Of a stretch of DNA of 13,433 nucleotides, positions 5,409 through 11,765 are shown in pieces; within the stretch, counting starts at the first letter, position 1; each line of letters begins with the position of its first letter. Source of the DNA: Bacillota bacterium. GTDB lineage: Bacteria; Bacillota; Clostridia; Acetivibrionales; DSM-1351. The stretch spans positions 1-13,433 of the forward strand of contig JAEZIV010000201.1 in NCBI GenBank assembly GCA_023436515.1, read 5' to 3'. The position numbers and the translations under genes are program-made. The notes beneath the pieces were generated by a model. It searched no databases, was not told the origin of the DNA, and worked only from the letters and a program-made list of their open reading frames with translations.

Positions 5409-6689
5409 ATGAACATTTATAGTAAACTATCTAAAAGTGAATTACAGAAAGAGATAGAAAACCTTGAGACTAGATACACTTCTTTTAAAGATCAAAAATT
5501 AAAGCTTGATATGACAAGGGGAAAACCTTGTTCCGAGCAATTGGATATTAGTATGGAAATGCTTGATATTCCTGCCAAGGAGCTTCGTAAAGCTGCTGAC
5601 GGTACAGATACATTTAATTACGGTGTTTTGGACGGACTTCCTGAAGCCAAGGCAATTTTTGCAGAGATGCTTGAGGTTGATACAAGTGAAATTATTATCG
5701 GAGGAAACTCCAGCCTAAATCTTATGTATGATTCAGTTGCAAGAGCTATGTCACTTGGGGTTTTGGGTAGTACTCCATGGTCCAAACTGGATAAGGTTAA
5801 ATTCCTATGTCCCAGCCCTGGGTATGACCGCCATTTTGCAATCTGTGAGCTTTTTGGCATAGAAATGATTATTGTTGATATGAAGCAGGATGGCCCTGAT
5901 GTGGAAGCTATTGAGAAGCTGGTTGCAGAGGATGAAAGTATAAAGGGTATGTGGTGTGTTCCCAAGTACAGCAATCCTGACGGAATAACCTATTCCGATG
6001 AGGTTGTTGACAGAATAGCAGCTCTCAAACCAAAAGCAAAAGACTTCAGAATATTCTGGGATAATGCATACTGCGTTCATCACTTGTCCGACAAGCCAGA
6101 TGAGTTGAAGAACATTCTCACTGCATGTAAGGCAAGGGGCAATGAAAATATGGTTTATATATTCAGCTCCACCTCGAAGATCAGTTTTCCAGGTGCTGGT
6201 GTAGCAATGCTGGCTGCAAGCGTGGAGAATATAAACAGTATTAAAAAAAGCTTGACTATACAGACAATCGGACACGATAAGATAAATCAGCTGAGACATG
6301 TTAAGTATTTTAAGAATCTTGAGGGAATAAATGCTCAAATGAAAAAGCATGCTGAAATTCTTAAGCCTAAGTTTGATATGGTACTTGAGATACTGGAAAG
6401 TGAATTGGGCGGTAAGGATATAGCCTCCTGGAACAAACCAAATGGGGGATACTTCGTTAGCCTGAATACACTGGACAACTGTGCAAAGGAGGTTGAAAAG
6501 CTTTCCTTGGAAGCAGGTGTTGTATTGACAAAGGCCGGAGCTACATATCCATATGGTAAGGACCCAAAAGACAGAAATATAAGAATTGCTCCAACCTTAC
6601 CTCCTGTTGAAGAGCTTAAGAAGGCTATTGAAATACTTAGCATAAGTGTTCAGTTAGTATCAGCAAAAAAAGCACTTGCAGCAATGTAA
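5409..6689 (+). CDS. PLP-dependent aminotransferase, class Ic aspartate aminotransferase type
   Basis: A 426-residue fold-type I aminotransferase. It carries MTRGKP (35-40), FNYGVLDGLPEAK (69-81), GGNSSLNLMYD (98-108), PSPGYDRHF, PKYSNPDG with the cofactor-contacting Asn189, DNAY with Asp218 and Tyr221, the PLP Schiff-base Lys257 in SSTSKISFPG, and the substrate-carboxylate Arg392 in NIRIAPTLPP. The MTRGKP and SSTSKISFPGAG patterns and the length match the group once annotated as MocR-type aminotransferases and shown in other bacteria to be class Ic aspartate aminotransferases. There is no DNA-binding domain. The probable reaction is aspartate plus 2-oxoglutarate to oxaloacetate and glutamate, in the cytosol. 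AGGAGA (5398-5403) precedes the ATG. It appears monocistronic, with its own promoter and a terminator at 6843-6868. Exact amino-donor specificity is uncertain. Confidence 0.85.
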   Translation: MNIYSKLSKSELQKEIENLETRYTSFKDQKLKLDMTRGKPCSEQLDISMEMLDIPAKELRKAADGTDTFNYGVLDGLPEAKAIFAEMLEVDTSEIIIGGNSSLNLMYDSVARAMSLGVLGSTPWSKLDKVKFLCPSPGYDRHFAICELFGIEMIIVDMKQDGPDVEAIEKLVAEDESIKGMWCVPKYSNPDGITYSDEVVDRIAALKPKAKDFRIFWDNAYCVHHLSDKPDELKNILTACKARGNENMVYIFSSTSKISFPGAGVAMLAASVENINSIKKSLTIQTIGHDKINQLRHVKYFKNLEGINAQMKKHAEILKPKFDMVLEILESELGGKDIASWNKPNGGYFVSLNTLDNCAKEVEKLSLEAGVVLTKAGATYPYGKDPKDRNIRIAPTLPPVEELKKAIEILSISVQLVSAKKALAAM

Positions 6690-6707
6690 CCTGAGTTAAT
6701 AAATAGT

Positions 6708-6743
6708 CCATTTCTAAAAAATTCTTTTATTTTTCGGAAATGG
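6708..6743 (+). other. Weak inverted repeat after the aminotransferase gene
   Basis: CCATTTC (6708-6714) pairs with GAAATGG (6737-6743) around a 22-base AT-rich loop. The stem is short and no T-tract follows, so it is not a clear terminator. The rest of 6690-6842 shows nothing I can name. Confidence 0.3.
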
Positions 6744-6842
6744 CTTGAAGGAATAACGGATTAAGAATTTAATTTTACATGAGTTTAGAAGAGTACAGGA
6801 GTTTTATCTTCTTTTACATTCTAATATTCATAAATGTCTAAA

Positions 6843-6868
6843 GCGGGATATTTTCCCGCACTTTTTTT
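6843..6868 (+). terminator. Intrinsic terminator downstream of the aminotransferase gene
   Basis: GCGGGA (6843-6848) and TCCCGC (6854-6859) form a GC-rich six-pair stem with a five-base loop, followed by AC and seven T (6862-6868). It insulates purB from readthrough. Confidence 0.85.
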
Positions 6869-6877
6869 GCACAAAAA

Positions 6878-6921
6878 TTATCCGAACATTTTTGATGTTT
6901 GAGGTGCAAATATTCGGGTTT
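6878..6921 (+). promoter_or_regulatory. Candidate PurR PurBox pair upstream of purB
   Basis: Box 1 (6878-6890, TTATCCGAACATT) matches 12 of 13 positions of the Bacillus PurBox AWWWCCGAACWWT. Box 2 (6909-6921, read on the minus strand) matches 11 of 13 and is inverted relative to box 1, with 18 bases between them. Bacillus PurR operators are inverted pairs with about 16-17 bases between. The pair overlaps the candidate -35 region of purB, as expected for purine repression. No purR gene is in the window. Confidence 0.5.
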
Positions 6922-6932
6922 TGTTGTATAAT
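6904..6932 (+). promoter_or_regulatory. Candidate purB promoter
   Basis: A perfect TATAAT (6927-6932) with a weak -35, GTGCAA (6904-6909), at 17-base spacing. Transcription would start near 6939, leaving a leader of about 80 bases before ATG 7020. Confidence 0.6.
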
Positions 6933-7019
6933 ATTAATTGCTGGATTTTACTAGCAGAGATCTTAAAAATATTTACCCGTTACAAATTTTCTACTACGCG
7001 CAGATGGGAGATTGGAAAA

Positions 7020-8447
7020 ATGAAAAATGTATATGAAAGTCCTTTTAATGCAAGATATGCCAGCAGCGAGATGCAGCAGATTTTTTCTCCTGATATGAAA
7101 TTTAAAACCTGGAGAAGGCTTTGGATTGCATTGGCAGAAGCAGAAAGAGAGCTTGGACTTAATATTACCGAAGAGCAGATAAATCAGCTCAAAGTTATGA
7201 AGGACAGTATAAACTATGAAGTGGCTGAACAATATGAAAAGCAATTCAGGCATGATGTTATGTCCCATGTTCATGCTTATGGTGAGCAGTGTCCCGATGC
7301 AAAGGCAATTATTCACCTTGGAGCCACCTCCTGCTACGTTGGAGATAATACAGATATAATCGTTATGACAGAAGCCTTAAAGCTTGTAAGAAGCAAAATA
7401 CTCATACTCATTAAAAAGCTTTCTGATTTTGCATTGGAATATAAGGATATGCCAACCCTGGGCTTTACTCACTACCAGCCTGCTCAGCTTGTGACTGTAG
7501 GAAAGAGGGCAACTCTCTGGATTCAGGAGCTGCTTATGGACCTGGAGGACCTGGAGCATACTATTAATAACATGAAGCTTTTAGGTTCGAAGGGTACCAC
7601 AGGAACTCAGGCCAGCTTTCTGAGCTTGTTTGATGGAGATCATGAAAGGGTTAAAAAGCTTGAGCAGCTTATTGCAGAAAAAATAGGTTTTAAGTCTGTT
7701 TTTGCAGTATCGGGTCAAACCTATCCCAGAAAGCTGGACAGCAGAGTTTTAAATGTACTCAGCGGAATAGCTCAAAGTGCTTACAAGTTTAGTAATGATA
7801 TGAGATTACTTCAGAGCATGAAGGAGATTGAAGAGCCTTTTGAAGAGAAACAAATCGGTTCCTCTGCAATGGCTTACAAGCGTAACCCCATGAGAGCCGA
7901 AAGAATATCCTCCTTGGCAAGATATGTAATTGTGGATGCTCTTAATCCTGCTATTACAGCTTCAACTCAGTGGTTTGAAAGAACACTGGATGACTCGGCA
8001 AACAAGAGAATATCGGTACCTGAGGCCTTCCTTGCAACTGATGCCATACTCAACATATACATCAATATTGCAAGCGGTCTTGTGGTATACCCCAAGGTAA
8101 TTCTCAAGCATGTAATGGAGGAGCTTCCGTTTATGGCCACCGAGAATATTATGATGGAGGCTGTAAAGCACGGAGGCGACAGACAGGAGCTTCACGAACA
8201 GATAAGAAAGCACTCTATGGATGCAGGAAGACGTGTCAAGGTTGATGGTGAAGCAAATGATCTCATTGAAAGAATAGCTGCTGACCCCTTGTTTGGAATG
8301 TCTCTTGAAGCATTGAATGCTGTTCTTGAACCCAAGAATTATATAGGCAGAAGTCCGGAACAGGTTGTAGAGTTTATTGAAAATGAGGTTAAGCCTGTAT
8401 TGGAGGCTTCAGAAGTATCCGATATACAGGTTGAACTAAAGGTTTAA
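7020..8447 (+). CDS. purB: Adenylosuccinate lyase
   Basis: A 475-residue member of the fumarase/aspartase superfamily. It catalyses two steps of purine synthesis: SAICAR to AICAR plus fumarate, and adenylosuccinate to AMP plus fumarate. Visible motifs are [10 protein letters not shown] (78-87), [14 protein letters not shown] (99-112), THYQPAQ with His151 as the expected catalytic acid, GTTGTQASF, and the flexible signature loop [15 protein letters not shown] (280-294) with the catalytic Ser. The loop wording and length resemble the longer, eukaryote-like PurB type more than the roughly 430-residue Bacillus type. ATG 7020 is chosen because the protein then starts [15 protein letters not shown], matching the usual N-terminus, and GGGAG (7006-7010) lies nine bases upstream; an in-frame ATG at 6921 precedes the -10 box and cannot be used from that promoter. 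Monocistronic; a PurBox pair suggests purine repression. Confidence 0.95.
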   Translation: MKNVYESPFNARYASSEMQQIFSPDMKFKTWRRLWIALAEAERELGLNITEEQINQLKVMKDSINYEVAEQYEKQFRHDVMSHVHAYGEQCPDAKAIIHLGATSCYVGDNTDIIVMTEALKLVRSKILILIKKLSDFALEYKDMPTLGFTHYQPAQLVTVGKRATLWIQELLMDLEDLEHTINNMKLLGSKGTTGTQASFLSLFDGDHERVKKLEQLIAEKIGFKSVFAVSGQTYPRKLDSRVLNVLSGIAQSAYKFSNDMRLLQSMKEIEEPFEEKQIGSSAMAYKRNPMRAERISSLARYVIVDALNPAITASTQWFERTLDDSANKRISVPEAFLATDAILNIYINIASGLVVYPKVILKHVMEELPFMATENIMMEAVKHGGDRQELHEQIRKHSMDAGRRVKVDGEANDLIERIAADPLFGMSLEALNAVLEPKNYIGRSPEQVVEFIENEVKPVLEASEVSDIQVELKV

Positions 8448-8535
8448 CTGTATGTCGTAAGCTGTCAGCTGCTGTAAATTTCTGCTACTTAGAACCTAAA
8501 GCCTATTGAAGAATAAATTAGCTATCTGATATAAT

Positions 8536-8572
8536 AAAAGATAGGATGTCAATACATCATCCTATCTTTTTT
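8536..8572 (+). terminator. Intrinsic terminator of purB
   Basis: AAAAGATAGGATG (8536-8548) and its exact complement CATCCTATCTTTT (8558-8570) form a 13-pair stem with a nine-base loop, ending in a run of six T (8567-8572). The A-rich 5' side would also allow some termination on the minus strand. Confidence 0.9.
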
Positions 8573-8598
8573 AGTACACATGGCATAGGCGCATTATT

Positions 8599-8616
8599 AC
8601 TAAGGATAATATTAGT
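8599..8616. promoter_or_regulatory. Imperfect palindrome upstream of the GntR gene, possible autoregulatory operator
   Basis: ACTAAGGATAATATTAGT has matching five-base arms ACTAA/TTAGT and a symmetric TA centre, 54 bases before the GntR start. A TATATT (8620-8625) just downstream could be a -10 box, but no good -35 is seen. GntR/UTRA regulators often bind palindromes near their own promoters; the link here is inference. Confidence 0.3.
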
Positions 8617-8669
8617 TGGTATATTGTCTAATTATGAGAGATTAGCTTGTACCGGAATGGAGAGTAATT

Positions 8670-9413
8670 ATGATAAATAAGTTCAGCAGTATTCCTATGT
8701 ACCTTCAATTGAAGGATTTGATCATTAAGAAAATTGAATCCAATGAGTATGCTCCCGATTCTCAGATTCCTTCGGAACAAGACCTTTGTATGCAGTTTGA
8801 TATAAGCAGGCCCACCGTCAGACAGGCTATTTCTGAACTAACCAACAGTGGATATTTATATAAGGAGAAGGGAAGAGGAACCTTTGTCTTTGGTCGTAAA
8901 AACCTTATTGATATAAAGAATTATACCGGCTTTACCGACTCTATACTGGATTGTCAGGCTCCTGCCGAGAAGAACATTATTGATATTTCTGTGATTGAAA
9001 GTTCATCTCTTGATATATTAAATTCCATTTTTAATTATAACACCGGTATGCCAATAGCTGTGATAACCTACCTCTCCTTCATAAACCCTCAGAGCAAAGA
9101 GGTTTATTCTCTGAATAAATCCTATATTCCCCTAAACCTTTTTCCTGATATAGTTAATCAGCTAAAGGACGGAAAATCCTCCATAGACATATTACGGGGG
9201 AAGTATCCCTTGATTCCTGATAAAAGTAAAAGTATTTTGGAAATTATTTTTGCTGATAACAATGATTCTCCGCTACTTCGTGTACAGCCCGGTCAGCCAC
9301 TTATTAAGCTTCAGAACACCCTGTTTTCAAAGAGTGGGCAGGCAGTGGAGTATATTTATTCAAAATACAGAGCAGATAACTGCAGACTTATGTTCGAAAA
9401 CAGCAAGCAGTAG
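8670..9413 (+). CDS. GntR family transcriptional regulator, HutC/UTRA type
   Basis: A 247-residue cytosolic regulator. Residues 5-75 form the GntR winged helix: PMYLQLKDLIIKKI, then IPSEQDLCMQFDISRPTVRQ as the helix-turn-helix and GYLYKEKGRGTFV as the wing. Residues 95-240 fit a UTRA effector-binding domain, ending with the typical PLIKLQNTLFSKSGQAVEYI and SKYRADNCRLMF. UTRA ligands in known members include sugar phosphates, amino acids and fatty acids; none can be assigned here. GGAG (8659-8662) precedes ATG 8670. The next gene downstream has its own promoter, so adjacency only weakly suggests that the hydrolase is a target. No clear terminator follows this gene. Confidence 0.9.
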   Translation: MINKFSSIPMYLQLKDLIIKKIESNEYAPDSQIPSEQDLCMQFDISRPTVRQAISELTNSGYLYKEKGRGTFVFGRKNLIDIKNYTGFTDSILDCQAPAEKNIIDISVIESSSLDILNSIFNYNTGMPIAVITYLSFINPQSKEVYSLNKSYIPLNLFPDIVNQLKDGKSSIDILRGKYPLIPDKSKSILEIIFADNNDSPLLRVQPGQPLIKLQNTLFSKSGQAVEYIYSKYRADNCRLMFENSKQ

Positions 9414-9469
9414 AAATACCTTACTTGGTCAGGGAAATGACAATACTACTTAAAAAGGTCATATATAGT

Positions 9470-9498
9470 TTGAAATAAAGAATGAATTAGGTTAAAAT
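9470..9498 (+). promoter_or_regulatory. Promoter of the membrane-anchored serine hydrolase gene
   Basis: TTGAAA (9470-9475), a 17-base spacer and TAAAAT (9493-9498). Transcription would start near 9505, about 38 bases before ATG 9543. No operator-like palindrome is visible around it. Confidence 0.7.
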
Positions 9499-9532
9499 AG
9501 AGTTCGTTAACTTTACTCTTCAGTAATAACAT

Positions 9533-9537
9533 GGAGG
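9533..9537 (+). promoter_or_regulatory. Ribosome binding site deciding the start of the serine hydrolase gene
   Basis: GGAGG lies five bases before ATG 9543 and inside the first codons of an alternative in-frame ATG at 9531, which has no ribosome site of its own. The start is therefore placed at 9543. Confidence 0.8.
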
Positions 9538-9542
9538 ACAAC

Positions 9543-10682
9543 ATGAGTAGGTATCATTTTAAGAATGAAAGAAAATACAGGCGAAGAAGAAGGCTGGTTA
9601 TTTCTACAACTGTTTTATCAATAATAGCTATAATTATGGCCATATATTTGGTGCTTAACCGTGAGAATGTTACAGAGGTTTTAGGGCCGGGAGCAGCTAC
9701 CCAGTCTTCAGAAACTCAGCTCGGAAAATCCTCCGAACCAGGAGCAGCAAGCATTGGAACGGTGTCTAATTCTACAAGTGCAAATACTGCTGCAGATCCG
9801 TCCAGTACCGAGCCGTCAGACAGCACAAGCTCCAACGGTTCTGAGAATGACAAGGGTGTAGTTACACAAGCACATGGCTATCTGCCTAAAGTCGGCTCTG
9901 TTACACCCAGTGGCAAAATGGAGGAACTGAAAAAAATAATAACAGATTATACTTCAAAGCTGCCCGGAAGATATGGTGTAACATTTATTGATTTGGCAAC
10001 AGGCGAGATGGTTAATGTGAATGACCAAATCGAGTACATTGCAGCAAGTACCTCAAAGCTTCCGATAAATATGTTACTTTTCAAGGACATAGAAGCTGGG
10101 AAGGTTACACTTGAGGACAAGCTTGTCTATAAAAAGGAGGATCTTGAATATGGTACTGGTATTATTCAAAATTCTCCCTTTGGAACCGAGTACACTGTAC
10201 GAGAAGCCTCGAAGCTGTCTATTAGAAAAAGTGATAATTGCGGTGTTAATATGATAATCCGTCAGGTTGGTATCGAAAATGTCCGTCAATATATTTTGGG
10301 AATAGGCGGAAAGATATACTACGGAAAGCGTCATAGGTCTTGCCCTTATGATATGGCCCTTGTGGCTCAGGATCTCTACAAGCATTACCTTGAAAACGAG
10401 GAAGTATACGGTGAATTGATAAATAATCTGGAGAATACCGATTGGAAGGACAGGATTGATGCCAAGCTTCCAAAGGATATAAAGGTAGCTCATAAAATAG
10501 GAAATCAGACAAAAACCGCTAATGACGTGGGGATAGTTTTTGGAACCCATCCATATGTACTTTCTATTATGACAGAGGAAGTTGATTTTGGTACAGCATG
10601 TAACAATATTGCAACCCTATCGAAAAAGATATTCGATTTCCAGGAGTCCTATGCCTCAAATACACCTGTACAGGGTGAATAA
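9543..10682 (+). CDS. Membrane-anchored serine hydrolase, class A beta-lactamase-like fold
   Basis: A 379-residue protein with a basic N-terminus (RKYRRRRR), one membrane anchor (about 18-38), a Ser/Thr/Ala-rich low-complexity linker (48-125) and an extracellular penicillin-recognising domain (about 128-365). Catalytic motifs are Ser169-x-x-Lys172 in ASTSKLP, Ser230-Asp-Asn232, and Lys318-Ile-Gly320 in place of the usual Lys-Thr-Gly. Near residue 266, where class A beta-lactamases have the omega-loop Glu166, the sequence reads KRHRSCPYDMAL with no Glu, so efficient deacylation of beta-lactams is not expected. It may be a cell-wall DD-peptidase or esterase, or a binding protein. Many Firmicute proteins labelled only as serine hydrolase share this layout. 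It has its own promoter and is followed by an imperfect hairpin. Fold is confident, substrate unknown. Confidence 0.8.
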   Translation: MSRYHFKNERKYRRRRRLVISTTVLSIIAIIMAIYLVLNRENVTEVLGPGAATQSSETQLGKSSEPGAASIGTVSNSTSANTAADPSSTEPSDSTSSNGSENDKGVVTQAHGYLPKVGSVTPSGKMEELKKIITDYTSKLPGRYGVTFIDLATGEMVNVNDQIEYIAASTSKLPINMLLFKDIEAGKVTLEDKLVYKKEDLEYGTGIIQNSPFGTEYTVREASKLSIRKSDNCGVNMIIRQVGIENVRQYILGIGGKIYYGKRHRSCPYDMALVAQDLYKHYLENEEVYGELINNLENTDWKDRIDAKLPKDIKVAHKIGNQTKTANDVGIVFGTHPYVLSIMTEEVDFGTACNNIATLSKKIFDFQESYASNTPVQGE

Positions 10683-10699
10683 ATAAATTGTAAATGCTT

Positions 10700-10753
10700 C
10701 AGCTCATTTCTCTACAGCATATTAGGTTTCAACTGGCTGTTTGGAATGAGCTG
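10700..10753 (+). terminator. Composite hairpin after the serine hydrolase gene
   Basis: CAGCTCATT (10700-10708) pairs perfectly with AATGAGCTG (10745-10753), and ACAGC/GCTGT can pair inside the loop. The tail TTATTTGTG is only moderately T-rich, so termination is plausible but not certain. Confidence 0.45.
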
Positions 10754-10775
10754 TTATTTGTGTATGTACTGTATT

Positions 10776-10804
10776 CAGACATTTTATCAAAATATGGGTA
10801 TAAT
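10776..10804 (+). promoter_or_regulatory. Candidate promoter of the DedA-family gene
   Basis: CAGACA (10776-10781), a 17-base spacer and a perfect TATAAT (10799-10804), about 56 bases before ATG 10861. The -35 matches only at GACA. Confidence 0.5.
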
Positions 10805-10860
10805 AAATGTCAGCGAACATTCAACTTTGACAAATTGACCAGGGAGGAAGTATATATAAA

Positions 10861-11508
10861 ATGGAGGATTTAATACTTAATTCGATACATAGCATTGTAA
10901 ATGGAAATCCTGTTGTAACATATATGTTCTTCTTTGTTTCGGGTTTTCTTCAACTGATATTTCCACCTTTTCCTTCAGACGTAATTATTATTTTTCAAGG
11001 TTATTTGACAACTATAGGTACTAATTTTAACTTATTTCTGATATTGCTGGTTTCGTTTACAGGTAGCTTATCGGGCTCAGTCTTGGTCTACTGGTTTGGG
11101 TACAAAAAAGGTGACGATGTTTTACGGTACAAGCTGGTTTTGAAGTATATTGATGAAAAGCACATCAAGAGATCTGAAAAGGTCTTTCACAAGTATGGGA
11201 AATACGGACTTATTTTGAGTAAATTCATACCGGGAACCAGTTCTATAATGGTTTTGTTTGCTGGAGTCTTCAAGGTAAGGAAGCGAATTTATTTTTCATA
11301 TATTGTATTTTCTATACTGCTTCAGCAAGTTATTTATTTATTAATCGGGAGAGTTATAGGACACAATATCGATAAGGTTAAGAGATTTCTATCCTTATTC
11401 AATATTGCATCAGTTGCGGTTATTACAGTTATAGCGATTATTCTGTATTGGCTATACAAGGCCAGGAAATCAAACCCTAAGGGCAAAAAGAATGTGTCTG
11501 ACTCCTGA
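10861..11508 (+). CDS. DedA family (SNARE-associated / VTT domain) membrane protein
   Basis: A 215-residue integral membrane protein. It shows the DedA pattern: FPPFPSD (34-40) in a re-entrant region, a glycine-rich segment GSLSGSVLVYWFGYKKG (68-84), then FHKYGKYGLILSKFIPGTSS (109-128), corresponding to the usual F-x-R-F-x-P-G-x-R motif, and C-terminal membrane helices (about 145-168 and 179-198). Both arginines of that motif are replaced (Lys121 and Ser), seen in some paralogues but unlike the classical undecaprenyl-phosphate flippase UptA. DedA proteins act in lipid-carrier or lipid flipping and in membrane homeostasis; which lipid is moved here is unknown. GGGAGG (10842-10847) is 13 bases before ATG, a slightly long spacing. 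It has its own candidate promoter and appears monocistronic. Confidence 0.85.
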   Translation: MEDLILNSIHSIVNGNPVVTYMFFFVSGFLQLIFPPFPSDVIIIFQGYLTTIGTNFNLFLILLVSFTGSLSGSVLVYWFGYKKGDDVLRYKLVLKYIDEKHIKRSEKVFHKYGKYGLILSKFIPGTSSIMVLFAGVFKVRKRIYFSYIVFSILLQQVIYLLIGRVIGHNIDKVKRFLSLFNIASVAVITVIAIILYWLYKARKSNPKGKKNVSDS

Positions 11509-11765
11509 TAGGGGTATGAGGAGTTCCTAAAATTTCAGAATTCGCTAATACTATAGTTCAAGAGGATATACAGTAAATATCATAAGTGCACTCAAATTCC
11601 ACTGGAACTTTAAATATTATGGAATGTGAACATTCTATTACTCTAGGAAAGAAAAGAGTATCGTTGGACTACTTTAAGTAGTTTTGCGATACTCTTTTGC
11701 ATTGTTGGTATTCTTATTGAATTGAATTGTTCTATAAACCAGAGGAGAGGCTAAAATCCTTGTAA
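11509..11765. other. Convergent intergenic region between the DedA and GH2 genes
   Basis: Besides the large hairpin listed separately, a short inverted repeat ACTCCT/AGGAGT (11501-11506, 11519-11524) overlaps the dedA-family stop codon. It has no T-tract. The remaining sequence shows no open frame with a ribosome site and no RNA gene that I recognise. Confidence 0.4.
11652..11698. terminator. Bidirectional terminator-like long hairpin
   Basis: AAAAGAGTATCG (11652-11663) and CGATACTCTTTT (11687-11698) form a perfect 12-pair outer stem. Inside, ACTACTT/AAGTAGT (11668-11682) forms a second seven-pair stem. The A-run on one side and T-run on the other give a U-tail to transcripts from either direction, fitting the convergent genes on both sides. 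Confidence 0.75.

Noticed and set aside
5618..6643. Long open frames on the minus strand inside the aminotransferase gene
   Set aside because: They are antisense shadows with no ribosome sites and no recognisable protein features.
6921..7019. 33-residue upstream extension of purB
   Set aside because: Its start lies upstream of the TATAAT box, and the extra residues do not resemble any PurB N-terminus.
10074..10550. Minus-strand open frame of 158 codons inside the serine hydrolase gene
   Set aside because: Antisense to a gene with clear catalytic motifs; no ribosome site, and its composition looks like a reversed coding frame.
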